NCBI RefSeq assembly: GCF_036898095.1
Contig: NC_090746.1
Span: 53,597,907-53,661,906, forward strand
Direction of reading: 5' to 3'
Length of the DNA stretch: 64,000 bases
From: Palaemon carinicauda
Taxonomy: Eukaryota > Arthropoda > Malacostraca > Decapoda > Palaemonidae
Part shown: one piece after another, positions 28,263 to 39,251 of the stretch
Layout: the number at the start of each line of letters is the position of its first letter
Position numbering within the stretch: the stretch's first letter is position 1
Notes under the pieces: generated by a model
What the model was told of the DNA's origin: nothing
The model's input: the letters and a program-made list of their open reading frames with translations, nothing else
Databases searched by the model: none
Translations under genes and position numbers: made by a program

Positions 28263-29339
28263 TCTTGTTTCTGGGGAAGGGGCTTTGTGGTGTGATCACA
28301 CAATACAGTGTTTTTGAGTGTTTTGTTGTAGAGTAGGGGCTGTAAAGAACAACCACAATATTCTATGTACAACTGACTAATATCTTAACTTGGTAGCTAA
28401 TCTAAAGATTTGCCACACTTCCTTTTCCTCTCCTTACATTCTGAAGATTTGTCTTTGGATATTTTTTAATTTTGAATATGATTTTGATTTGTACTCTTGA
28501 AGCACAAAGGAAGGTGGACTTGAACATACCTCCTCACCTGTAAAATTCTAGTAGCTAACATGTTTGAGCATTGTTAAATTATACTTTGAAACTGTGTTCC
28601 TTTCCCTTGGTCTGATCCCAACAAACTCCATGAGCAACTTTTTCAAATATACATTTGACTAGGACTGTTAAAACCACTAGGAATACTGTAGATGAACATA
28701 ACATTACAAACCTGGTTGCCTGAGGCTCTACACAGTTACTTGCATAGCTTTATCTACGAAAACTTACTTAAGGAAGGTAAGCTGAAGAGCATACAAATCA
28801 GTTTCAAAGATTTGTGTCTATGAGAAGCAGACTGTTATTGTCAGTGATGATTAAGATGATGCATTGCAGAAATGACATTTATTGAGTAGAGAAATGCCGT
28901 ATTTTAGCTAAACTATGATGATTTTACTTGTAATTTAGTTTGTCCAGCTCTCCTGATTTGCTTATTGTACTTTAATCTGCTTATTCTAGTTTGCCTTGAC
29001 AATAAATTAAACTAAATAATGACATGGTTCACTCTAATAGTAGAAAGCCCTAAAAGAGAAGGTTTTGTGGTTTTGGTTGTGTTTAATTAGAAATTCATTT
29101 GTTCAGCTCCTATTGCAGGAATAAGACATGATTAGAATAAGAAGTTTGTTTTTGTGGGATCAATATAAAGATTGTTATTCAATTTTAATCAGATACTGTA
29201 TGAGTGTAGATTTGTAAGTTAGGTTGTTTGGATTCTTTATCTCTTGAATTAACCTGACTATTTTTTATTAGTCAATATTTGAATTTTGTATCCTTGAATA
29301 ACACAGGAGGTAAATGAATGCTAAATATATTGTCTGCCA
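28263..29339. other. Intronic sequence, nothing recognised
   Basis: AT-rich, with no long open frame, repeat unit or transposon end seen. Confidence 0.5.
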
Positions 29340-30510
29340 CAGGTTGAATACTTGTTTTATATATTATTATTATTATTATTATTACTATCCAAGCTACAAC
29401 CCTAATTGGAAAAGCAAAATGCTATAAGCCCAGGGGCTCCAATAGGGAAAAATAGCCCAGTGAGGAAAGGAAATAAGAAAATAAATAACTGAAGAGAACA
29501 AATTAACAGTAAATCATTCTAAAAAAAGTAACAACGTCATAACAGATATGTCATATATAAACTATGAACAACTTCAAAAACAAATATGTCATATATAAAC
29601 TATAAAAAGACTCATGTCCGCCTGGTCAACAAAAAAGCATTTGCTCCAACTTTGAACTTTTGAAGTTCTACTGATTCAACAACCCGATTAGGAAGATCAT
29701 TCCACAACTTGGTAACAGCTGGAATAAAACTTCTAGAGTACTGCGTGGTATTGAGTCTTATGATGGAAAAGGCCTGGCTATTAGAATTAACTGCCAGCCT
29801 AGTATTACGAACAGGATAGAATTGTCCAGGGAGATCTGAATGTAAAGGATGGTCAGAGTTATGAAAAATCTTATGCAACATGCATAATGAACTAATTGAA
29901 CGACGGTGCCAGAGATTAATATCTAGATCAGGAATAAGAAATTTAATAGACCGTAAGTTTCTGTCCAACAAATTAAGATGAGAATCAGCAGCTGAAGACC
30001 AGACAGGAGAACAATACTCAAAACAAGGTAGAATAAAAGAATTAAAACACTTCTTCAGAATAGATTGATAACCGAATATCTTAAGAGACTTTCTCAATAA
30101 GCCAATTTTTTGTGCAATTGAAGAAGACACAGACCTTATATGTTTCTCAAAAGTAAATTTGCTGTCGAGAATCACACCTAAAATTTTGAAAGAGTCATAC
30201 AAATTTAAAGAAACATTATCAATACTGAGATCCGGATGTTGAGGAGCCACCGTCCTTGACCTACTTACAATCATACTTTGAGTTTTGTTAGGATTCAACT
30301 TCATACCCCATAACTTGCACCATGCACTAATTTTAGCTAGATATCTATTAAGGGATTCACCAACCCCAGGTCTACATTCAGGGGATGGAATTGATGCAAA
30401 GAGAGTAGCATCATCTGCATATGCAACAATGGTTTTTGTGTAAAAAGCCACTTTATTTTCTTGTGAAGTCTCAATTTTTATTGTTAATAAAGGATTTAAC
30501 ATTATTGTAT
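29340..30510 (-). mobile_element. Jockey/CR1-like LINE, 3' half with 3' untranslated region
   Basis: A minus-strand element with a reverse transcriptase C-terminal half (29612-30502), a 250-bp 3' untranslated region and an (AAT)n tail (ATT repeats at 29362-29384 on the + strand). Its 3' region is shared with 10581-10985 and 26590-26975, which makes this copy the coding reference for those fragments. It is truncated at the 5' side near 30510, about 260 bp before the host exon. Confidence 0.85.
29612..30502 (-). CDS. LINE reverse transcriptase C-terminal half (5'-truncated)
   Basis: An uninterrupted 296-residue frame. It begins inside the palm: the catalytic IVAYADDATLFASIPS lies at residues about 25-40, followed by WCKLWGMKLNPNKTQSMIVS, FKILGVILDSKFTFEKHI, the thumb KIGLLRKSLKIFG, and the C-terminal YCSPVWSSAADSHLNLLDR, WHRRSISSLCMLHKI, RSFIPAVTKLWNDLP. 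This layout is typical of Jockey/CR1-group LINEs. The endonuclease and the first half of the RT are absent, so the protein is not functional despite the clean frame. The clean frame suggests a recent truncated insertion. The first Met shown is internal and not a real start. Confidence 0.85.
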   Translation of the reverse strand: MLNPLLTIKIETSQENKVAFYTKTIVAYADDATLFASIPSPECRPGVGESLNRYLAKISAWCKLWGMKLNPNKTQSMIVSRSRTVAPQHPDLSIDNVSLNLYDSFKILGVILDSKFTFEKHIRSVSSSIAQKIGLLRKSLKIFGYQSILKKCFNSFILPCFEYCSPVWSSAADSHLNLLDRNLRSIKFLIPDLDINLWHRRSISSLCMLHKIFHNSDHPLHSDLPGQFYPVRNTRLAVNSNSQAFSIIRLNTTQYSRSFIPAVTKLWNDLPNRVVESVELQKFKVGANAFLLTRRT

Positions 30511-30770
30511 AACATTCACAATTCTCATAATATTAGTTGAAGGGTTATTATTGAAAAATATATTTCATCATATTTAATAACTTGTTACAGTACATAGGAA
30601 TATAAATATGGGTCAGACTAAAAATAGTAGATTCAAAAGATTTCATTCTGCGATTGGGTTGTTTAACCTTATATTTGCCGTTGGTTGGAAAGTGGGCCAT
30701 CATCGAGTCTTCCAATGTGATTACATAATTGTATTTACTAATAAAAGTTCCTATCTATTCTTTGTTTCAG
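30511..30770. other. Intronic sequence before the third exon
   Basis: No repeat recognised. It ends in the pyrimidine-rich acceptor CTATTCTTTGTTTCAG at 30770. Confidence 0.6.
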
Positions 30771-30989
30771 GCAAATTATGTCTTGGAATCCGATGAATTG
30801 TTGGAAACAGTCAGGCCAGAATTTGATGTTATCATTTGCTTTAGCATCACAAAGTGGATCCATTTAAACTGGGGAGATGCTGGTCTGAAGAGATTTTTTC
30901 GCCGTATTTTTTATAATCTCAATCCGGGGGGCAGATTCATTTTGGAGCCACAGGCCTGGCCTTCATACAACAAAAGAAGAAAACTCACT
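30771..30989 (+). CDS. MEPCE: MEPCE exon with Bin3 catalytic core motif
   Basis: The acceptor CTTTGTTTCAG ends at 30770 and the donor ACT|GTAAGT is at 30989/30990. The exon holds exactly 73 codons in phase 0: [14 protein letters not shown], then [19 protein letters not shown], the hallmark of the Bin3 family, then [17 protein letters not shown] and [15 protein letters not shown]. The [12 protein letters not shown] block lies at the active site, and LEPQxWxSY is the second Bin3 signature that shapes the triphosphate/RNA pocket. No residue typical of the family is missing as far as I can see. Confidence 0.94.
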
Positions 30990-31796
30990 GTAAGTTTTAT
31001 AAAAGATCATTAAAGATTACTTTTGTTACTTGGTCTTAAAAAGTGTAGAATTCTGAATTATGTTTTATAGCAGTGTATTTCATCAAATTTTGTTGTTGCC
31101 TTGTGGTTATGGGAGATTAGCCACATCCACTCCACCAAACTGGAATGTACTGTATTGTGTAGGTATTGATTATAGCTTTGAAATACAATAGCTTTCACAT
31201 TAAAATTAAATTTTTCCTCTTTTGAAGCTAACAAAAGTACTGTATACAGCTACGCTTTACTTATATCCAACCTTTGTTGAAGTTATTTCATAAATCCTAA
31301 CTTTTGATGTATTCTGCTAATTATTTTCTAACAAAATTATATAGGATAATGCATTAACAAAAAACTATTTTATGTAGTATTTAAACAACTTTTAGCTTGT
31401 AGAAGTCTGCATTGTTTAATAAGGCATGGCAATGAGACTGGAATAATTTTTACAAGCATATATAGTTATTTATTTGAAAGAAAAATCAAGATAATTTTAT
31501 TATATTGATAAAATTTAATTATTGATAAGCATAGTAAGCATAAAATTTTTTGCAAATTATTGTAAGAATTTAATTCAGGAAAATCAAAGTTTTCGTGGTG
31601 TTTTTATTTAAATTGATAGTGTAGGTACCTTTATTCTTGTTATAAATATATGCTTAACCCAATGAGTGATGATTTTTCCCTTGAACTAGAGGTGTCATAT
31701 ATATACTGCCTTGAAATTGTAAAAAGATTAGGTTTTTGGGTTTGGACACTATAATTAATTAGTAGTCACTCCACTTTTGTTCAGTCTTAAGTCTTC
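30990..31796. other. Intronic sequence, nothing recognised
   Basis: AT-rich, no gene or repeat unit seen. It ends at the left end of DIRS-3. Confidence 0.5.
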
Positions 31797-31798
31797 TG

Positions 31799-32010
31799 TT
31801 TGTTCTGTAACTGGAATACAAACCAACACTATTTATATGGGTATTACTTAGGGACGAGTCATTAGCATTTAGCAAGGGTTAATTACCCATTACGCTAGTT
31901 AGCGGCGGGTGGTTAGCTAGCTACCCCTCTCACTCGCACACCTTTGACTGCTTCACTTTACTTTTGGCTCAGAGGGAGAGCGGTTGTTGCCACTCTTCCT
32001 CCTCGCCTAT
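31799..32010 (+). repeat. DIRS-3 left inverted terminal repeat
   Basis: Includes GTAACTGGAATACAAACC, GCAAGGGTTAATTACCCATTACGCTAGTTAGCGG and TGCTTCACTTTACTTTTGG, each with a diverged inverse in 38520-38780. Confidence 0.7.
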
Positions 32011-32039
32011 TTTTGGACTGCCATTAAGCATTGTCTTTT

Positions 32040-33540
32040 TATCTTAGCTTTTCTTCTTCGTCTTTGTCTACATTTTTTCCCACTTCTATGTGGGGTCGAT
32101 GTTTCTGGTCAGCTTTCTCCATCTACCTCTGTCCCACACTTCATCACCGGTTAATCCCTATCTTAGGTTTTCTCTATAGATTTGAAAACATTCCTAATAT
32201 TTTTCTATATATTGTAAGCTTTCTTTACAGTGAATGTTGCGGTTTGCGTACCAGTATTAGTACGGCAGGTTCTCAACGACGAAGAACCTTCTCTTCCAAC
32301 CTTTCTCCTTTGGATATCGGTCATCCCGTTGATGGGTGGCCTTCTATGTACCTCGGCCGCCGCCGCAGGGATATCGTGATCGTTTGGATACTCCTCCGTT
32401 CAGCTGTTATCGTCTTCCCCTCTACATGTTCTTAGAAGGAAGCTGCTTGGGGAAGAGAGTGCGGCCCTTTCAAAGCTCGATCTTGGTATTGCTCTTTCTC
32501 AAGGTCAACGTCGCTCACTTTAAGTGGGCGGCCGGCAGAATACTCTGCGGGAGGAACACGTTTCCCGTTCGTGGTTTAGCTTGCGCTTCCAAATGGTTTT
32601 TGTCATTAAGTAAAATTATTACACTTTGTAATTTAACTTTTCAGCTTCGTCGAGTGGTTCTCCCTTGTAGTTATTTTTCTCGGCTGAATTAATTAACTGT
32701 AGTTCTTGTTTTGTTACAGTTTTTTTACACTGCTGCTCTCCCTCTCCCATTGATGTCGGCCAGGGAAGGGAGTGTGCAGTCCTTAATTTGTCTCTGTTCT
32801 CTTCCCATCCGCGGACTAGGTACTCCTCCCTGGGAAGTTTTTTGTTACAAAATTTGTTTTATTTTTCCTCATTTAGCATTGCCGTACTTCTTTGTCCGGC
32901 TAGGATAGCCGACGTAAAAGAGCAGTACCGTTCGTTCCTGTGGAATCTTCTGTCACTGCGCCATCACTGTACTGTTCTCCTGCCCCTGTGGCAACTCCTG
33001 TTCAGCATGCTAACCTTGAGGAACTAGCTCCAGCTAATTTTTCTCGGGTAGCGCTCAATGCAGACCTTCAACTTGAACAAGGCTTGTTGATGGGAAGGAA
33101 AGAGTGCTCCCCGGAGGTCCGCCTCCAGGGGTTGGACTACTTTCCCTTCTGAGGGAGAGTTATGTTCCCCAGGTTTTGGGATGTCCTCCCTTCAAAGGGA
33201 AAACTTCCCTTCATCTTCTGCATCTCATTGCATTGATTGCCGATTGGGGTTGCTGTTTCTTTGCCCAAACCTAAGTCCCCCTCCCCCCCCCCCCCATGCT
33301 GAGTGGACTCTTCCGTCGGGGCGGAGCAAAGTCTGAGGTAAGTCTCTCCTGCGAGTGATCACCTTTCTCGTTCGCGAGAGGGGCCACTCATAGAGACACT
33401 TCTTCGGAGGTCTGCTGCTGCTGATCAGCTTGCTGATCCTCCTGGCCCTTCGGGTGTTTATCATCATGGTCGTTAAAACCACTGTACTCCTCCGCTGCTT
33501 CACTTTAGAAGTGCTCCTTAGCCTTTGGCGAAAAGACACC
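32040..33540 (+). pseudogene. DIRS-3 gag-like 5' region, broken
   Basis: There is no continuous frame. The stretch 33030-33200 (GCGCTCAATGCAGACCTTCAA..GAGGTCCG..TTGGACTACTTTCCCTT) has a clear counterpart at 10090-10200 in the DIRS shell, which is why I assign it to the same family. I did not find the Cys module seen in other Gags. Frames up to 134 residues are open but carry no motif. Confidence 0.5.
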
Positions 33541-33549
33541 TCTTCGGCT

Positions 33550-34900
33550 CTCTAACGGGGGATGTTCACCCTTCCAAATGATATATCCCTTCTCCAGATC
33601 ATCATTCAGATGTTTGTCGATCTCCTGCTCGTCTTTCTCCGATCGTCGACCTCCAGTATCGCCGATTGCTAGCTCGTCGATCGCCAATCGCTGACGGCCA
33701 GCTCACCGTTCGCCAACCGATAGCTCGTCTTTCTCCGATCGTTGACCTCTAGTCTTGCTGATCGGTGATCTCTAGCTCACCGGTAGCCAATCTTCAGGTT
33801 GCTGATAGCTAGCTTGCCAATCGCTAGATTGCTAGCTCGTCTGTCTCAGATTGTTGACCTCCAGTCTCACAGATCGCTGATTTCCAGCTCACCGATAGCT
33901 GATCTCCAGCTCACCGATAGCCAATTGCCTGCTTGCTGATCGCTAGCTCACTGTTCCCCGATAGTCAGCTCACCGACTGCTGATTTCTGGCACGACGATC
34001 GCCGATCATTATCAATTCTCCGATTGTTGAACCTTACTCTAATCATCCGTTTGACGATTGTCTCAGGTCTCCGAAGCGCCAATCGCTGATTTCTGGCACG
34101 CCGATTGCTAGCTCACCAATGACTAGCTGGACGATCGCCAATTGTTATCTCGCAGATCACCAATCTCCGATCGTCGAACCTTACTCTAATCATCCGTTTG
34201 ACGATCGTCTCAGATCTCCAAAGCGATGATCGCCAATCTCTGGCGCTTTGATCGTCAGCACACCAACCGTCAGCCAGCCTTACCAGCTCAACGATCAGCG
34301 ATTGCTGATCACTATGCTAGTTGCCGGTCGCCTATTGTCTCCTCGTGCTTTTGCCAATTGTCGATCTCCAGCTCGCCGATCACCGATCGCCAGTAGGCAT
34401 CTCACAGATCACCTTTCGCCTGTGACCTGAGATTCTCCTCGGTCTTGTCATTCGTCATCCTTACAGCTCTTGTCAGACTAACTCTCCTCGCTCACCTGCT
34501 TGTCAGCAGACTCCAGTTTGTGACTCTAGCTGGTTCCAGCCACCCGGTCGCTCATCTTTCCATGACTTGGCATGCAGCCGTTCCCCATTCGGCAATGGTT
34601 AGCTGCTCGCGCACTTATCTATCGGTTCGCCATTCACCTCCAGCTTTTTGATCAATGGCAGATCACCACTCACCAACTGACCAGGCAGCCTTCACTGCTC
34701 GTCAGTCACCACCCATTTGCTGTTTGCCAATGGTAAGCCATTCGTCCTTTGGTAATGGTTAGCCATTTGCCATGCGCTAATGGTAACCATTCTCTACTCA
34801 TCTTCGGCTTGCTAATTGCCGATTCGCCTCTAGCCATCGACAGCTCGCCACTTGCCCTTAACTACTCGCCAGTCACCCTTTGCACAACGTTCTCCAGAGA
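33550..34900 (+). repeat. Array of short degenerate repeats within DIRS-3 gag
   Basis: For more than a kilobase the sequence cycles through words such as CGATCGCCAATCGC, AGCTCACCGATAGC, CTAGCTCGTC, TGATCTCCAGCTC and CTCGCCGATC, with units of roughly 12-25 bases that vary in order. Some larger blocks repeat too: ATTGTCTCAGGTCTCCGAAGCG/ATCGTCTCAGATCTCCAAAGCG near 34050 and 34205. It looks like expansion of a repetitive Gag segment followed by decay. Confidence 0.75.
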
Positions 34901-35619
34901 GATCGGAAGGCAAACAACACTAACTCCTCGCTGCTTGGCATTCTCCATCGCGCCAATCCACTAAACAATCGGCAGGCGGAAGGCAGTCCTCATCAGCAGC
35001 TCGTCGACAAGTGAATACTCATGAGCAGTTTCCGACTGCACAGCAGCCACAAAAACCAGCCCTTGACCATCGTCAACGTTTGGCAGAACGGCACTATTCT
35101 AAGGAACAACATCACCAGAACCTCTGGCGGTATTTTTGGGAGCAACCTGGTCTTTCATTTGAAGGAGATAGGGTTAAATCTCCGTATGAGATACAGTAGA
35201 ACTTTATTTCTATTTTGAACACAGTATTGTGTTGATTTCCCATCATGGTGTCTAAGGTAAGGTCAAGCGTTGCCTGGCCCACTTCTCCATCAGTTCAGAC
35301 TGAGTTCGCTCACAGGGAAGAGTCCTTATCAGACTCTTAGCAGCCTTCGCTCATTAAGGAAGTCCCGAGGGATCACATAGTAGCCTAGAAACCCGAGGAG
35401 GATTCCATCCTTTTGTCTAAGCTATAGCACTAGACCTTCAGTACTAGAGGTCTTCTATCCGAGTAAAGAGACCAAGAACCCTAAAAAGCCCTTATCAAGG
35501 ACTACAAAACCCACAGAGGGTGTCAAGCAGTCCACATTTGGCAACTTCGAGAACGGCAAAACAGGACTGCAGTAACAGACTACAAGGTGTCTAAAAAGCC
35601 CTTTCCTATCGAACCCTGG
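34901..35619 (+). other. DIRS-3, gag end, no intact frame
   Basis: Short frames only. The content is continuous with the element but not translatable as far as I can follow. Confidence 0.45.
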
Positions 35620-38200
35620 ACAATCTCAGTGATACTTTCAGGGTATCGCGTCCTGTTGACACATCTCTCCCCCATTGGTCAAGACCCCAGCATCAGCAAG
35701 CTCCTATGCGAAGGGATCCACAAAGGAGCTGTCCCTTTGGGCTGAAGTCCACACCATGTTGGAGGTCAGACAACCGGTAAGACCTCAGGACTTCATGTGC
35801 ACGCTGGACCTAAAGAAGGAATACTTCTAGATCTGAAGCCATCCGTTTTCAAGGAAGTATCTGAGATTCAGTTTAGACAACAAGAAATACCAGTTCAAGG
35901 TGTTGTGCTTCGGTCTCTCATTAAGCACCCCAGGTCCTCACGAGAGTGTTCGCCCTAGTGTCATCCTGGGATCATAGAATTGGCATTCGTCTCTTACGTT
36001 TCCTGGACAACTGGCTGATTCTAGCAGACTCGGTTGCAACCCTTAGTCGGCACTGAGACAAACTTCTGAGGCTTTGCCAAGATTTGGGGACCATGGTAAA
36101 CCTCGAGAAGTTATCCATGCATCCCACTCAAAGACTAGTATACAGTACCTAGGCATGATGATAAACACAAACCTCCACAAAGCTTTCCTATCAGACGTCA
36201 GGGTAATGAGGCTGAGGAAGGTCGTGAGACCTTTTCTCAGACAAGAAAAGCTCCCAGCTCAGAGGTAACTGTGTCTCCTTGGACACCCATCGTCTCTGAC
36301 CTGTCTAGTTCTCAATGGCCGCCTCAGGATATGATCCATCCAATGGTGACTAAATCCCAACTGGAATCAGGCTTTCCATTCCCGGGACATTCTGATCCCC
36401 GTGTGACCAGAGGAACGGACGGATCTCGAGTGGTTGGTGACAGACGAGAATCTGCTGAAGGGTGTCAATCTTCTCGTCCTTTCCCGGACTTGATGCTGTA
36501 TTCCAACACATCTAAAGAAAGATGGTGGCCCCACGTGCTGCATCACACGACTTCAGACCTTTGATCAGAGTTCGAAAAGTACCTTCACATAAATCTCTCA
36601 GAGTTGTAGGCCGTCTGCCTGGCCATTCAAAAGTTCCATCAGTTCCTGGCGGGTCACTCAGTGGTAATAATGAACAACAACACAGTAAGGGCTTACATCA
36701 GCAAGCAAGTAGGTACCTTTTGGCAGCCCCTATCCCATCTGGCAGTAGAGATGCTGAGATGGGCAGAAGTCCACTCGGTCACACTATCAGCTCGCTTCAT
36801 TCCCCGGCAAAAGGGATGTGCTCACCTACAACCTGAGCAGAGCAACTCAGATAGTGAGTATGAATGGTCTTTGGATCATCTAGTAGCCAACAAAGTCCTG
36901 ACTTTGTGGGGTTCTTCTTCTACTGTGGATCTGTTCGCTACGTCCCTTGAACTTCAGGCTCCCGTTTTACTGCTCCCCAGTTCCAGACCCCAAGGCTCTC
37001 TGGTAAGATGCATTCCAGCAACGGTGGGTCAACATCAACATTTACGCCTTCCGCCCATTCTGTGTGATAAGAAGAGTACTCAGCAAGGCCAGAACATCGG
37101 TCAACCTCTCAATGACCCTCATAACTCTGCTATGGCATCACGCAGAATGGTTTCCAGACCTTCTGCAGCTCCTGTCAGAACTTTTGATAGAATTTCCTCC
37201 ACAACACGATCTACTCAGACAGCCACATGCCAACATTTTCCACAAAAGAGTAGCTTCACTACGTCTTCACGCCTGGAGACTATCCAGCATCTCCTCACTC
37301 AGAGAGAATTTTTGCAATAAGTTGCGCAGAAGATGTCTGGATGTCTGTGAAGATAGTCAGCATCCGTCTACCAAAGTGGAATGTCTTCGGTGGTTGGTGT
37401 CGTAGAAAGAGTATCTCTCCACTTGATGCCACTATTCCACCAATAACGGAATTCTTCGGCTATTTGCGGGAGGAAATGCACCTTTCAGTAAAAGGCTATC
37501 ACTGAGCCTTGGGTCTCTCCTTTAAACTGAAAGGAGTGAATATTTCCTCATTACTGGAACTTTCCCTCCTCCTACAGTTACAAACTTATCTGTCCTCAGT
37601 CTGGAGTGAGACCTCCTCCTTGGAACGTGGGTCGGTTTCCTTGGTCCCTTAAGAGGCCTCCCTACGAACCATTACACCAGACAACAGATCATCACCATAC
37701 ATTGAAGACGTTGTTCCTACTTGCCTTGGCTTCAGCTAAACAAGTCAATGAGCTGCATGATCTTGTATAACATTGCCCACTCAAGAGGAGGGGGAGCGTT
37801 GAGCTTCAGATGCATCCCTGAATTTGTTGCCAAGACTTAGAATCTGTGGGTTTCGGATCCTAGGTTCGATTTCTTCCAGATAACGAGGCTCTGCTCTATA
37901 ACCGATGTCCTACAACATCTGTTAATATGCCAAGTAAGAAGTTTGAGGCGCTACCCCTATTGCCGTCACTTTGTCAGCATGAGTAGAAATAAGAGGAGGA
38001 TAACAAAAAACACCATTTCTGCTTGGATTCGCAGGGTCATTGACCATGCTCTTGAGTGAAGATCCTCCTCCAATACGTCAACCCGGAGCGCATGATGTCG
38101 AGCGTAGCTAACGTCCCTGGCCTTCAAAAGAAACTACTGTGACGCAGGTTCTTCATCCTCCTCTCTCTTGGGGAAATCAGCATGCTGGGTCCACTGCATA
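35620..38200 (+). pseudogene. DIRS-3 RT, RNase H, methyltransferase-like and recombinase remains
   Basis: Across frames, in order: VGRPQDFMCTLDLKKEYF-like RT sequence at about 35790, FRFLDNWLILADS (catalytic YLDDW changed to FLDNW) at about 35998, and YLGMMINTNLHKAF. RNase H remains (NNNTVRAYISKQVGTFWQ, SARFIPRQKG) are in the frame 36661-37320, with VDLFATSLELQ from the methyltransferase-like domain. After that comes SSRLETIQHLL of the recombinase at 37258. Recombinase remains continue with AHDVER (broken HDVR) near 38090. Many stops and frameshifts make every domain inactive. Confidence 0.8.
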
Positions 38201-38519
38201 AGCTGACCTCAACCGCTGCAGGTAAACCATGGCTCCCTTGTGTAACCTAGTATTGTTCCAATACTGTTAGGTCCCCATATCCTGGCAAACATGTATTGGG
38301 AATGTCTTAGTCAACTCTGTTATTTCGTACAGACTTGGAATAACTTATACCTTGACAGTCACAGTGCTAGTAACTCAACACAGAGCTTGTGTAGGCCACA
38401 GATCATGCTTTGTGAGGCTTAGCGAGGTGTTAGGGTCTCCTTATTTGTGCACTAACATACACAATATGGAAACCCCTGGTAAGGCCAAAAGCCAAATTGG
38501 CAGGGACATCCACCCTCCT
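38201..38519 (+). other. DIRS-3 3' non-coding segment
   Basis: Similar in order of words to 63800-64000 in DIRS-4 (CCTCAACCGCTGCAGGTAAACC, CTCCCTTGTGTAACCTAGTA). No gene seen. Confidence 0.55.
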
Positions 38520-38843
38520 ATTGGGTGAGTCAACCCCTATAAATAGCATTGATTTGTACTCCAGTTACGAAACAAATGACAAATTTGGAAGTAATTTGTA
38601 TTTTTTCCTAACGATACAAACCTGTAGCTGTGTATACATACTTGCCTGCTAATCCTGTCCCCAGTCAAAGTCCTACCTCCAAGCAAAGTAAAGCACAATC
38701 ACAGGTGTACTTAGCTACCCCCTACCCCCCCTGCTAACTAGCGGAATTGGTAGTTAACCCTCGCTAAATTCCAATGGCTCGTCCTTTCAGCTTCGCCGAA
38801 AATAATTCCCCTATAAGGAAAAATATAAATTACTTCCAAATTT
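38520..38843 (+). repeat. DIRS-3 internal complementary region and right terminal repeat
   Basis: GGGTGAGTCAACCCC..TTTGTACTCCAGTTACGAAACAAATGACAAATTTGG..TTTTTTCCTAACG, then the inverted terminal repeat with GCTAACTAGCGG, ending ATAAATTACTTCCAAATTTT where DIRS-2 starts. Confidence 0.75.
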
Positions 38844-38844
38844 T

Positions 38845-39030
38845 AAACACAAGACTTACCCGGTAGTTATATATATAGCTTACGTCCCCGACGTCAACGG
38901 CAGAAAATTCGAAACTCGCGCCAACCGCCAGTTGGATAGCCAGGTGTGCCATCCCTGCACCCTAGCGAGGTACCTGGGAACCATTCCAGTGACCCTCATA
39001 TATTCCCTGCCGTCGCTAGCGGGGACATGT
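38845..39030 (+). repeat. DIRS-2 left inverted terminal repeat
   Basis: Includes ACTTACCCGGTAGTTATATA, GCGCCAACCGCCAGTTGGATAG and GGAACCATTCCAGTGACCCT, each found inverted at 53355-53525. Confidence 0.88.
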
Positions 39031-39251
39031 GAATTCTACTCCGTCATTACTGATCGTTTCTTTGGTGAAGTACAAATCTTTGGTTATTGACTCCCGCTTG
39101 TTATTGATCTCGCTTTGGTTATTTCTTGATTTTGATTGGATTAGAAGATTTTTAACCTTTGCTTGTCTGAATTCTCTTTAAAATTTCAAAATGGCCACCC
39201 CCCCCCCCCATAACTTTTAGGTTAATTTCGAGTAGTGGGTGTAAGACCTGT

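Larger units (their letters stand above)
31797..38843 (+). mobile_element. DIRS-3: decayed full-length DIRS retrotransposon
   Basis: The left end (TTTGTTCTGTAACTGGAATACAAA at 31799, GCTAGTTAGCGG at about 31900) is inverted at 38520-38843. That block contains the left-end complement (TTTGTACTCCAGTTACGAAACAAA), the right-end complement (AAATTTGGAAGTAATTTG..CCTAAC) and GCTAACTAGCGG. The order inside is gag-like sequence, a long short-unit repeat array, then reverse transcriptase, RNase H, methyltransferase-like domain and recombinase remains, all heavily broken. It belongs with DIRS-4 (the 3' segments are alike) and with the shell at 9615. DIRS-2 begins where it ends. Confidence 0.8.

Noticed and set aside
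33281..33296. C-run in DIRS-3 and G-rich segments as possible structured elements
   Set aside because: A simple homopolymer in decayed sequence, with no supporting structure.
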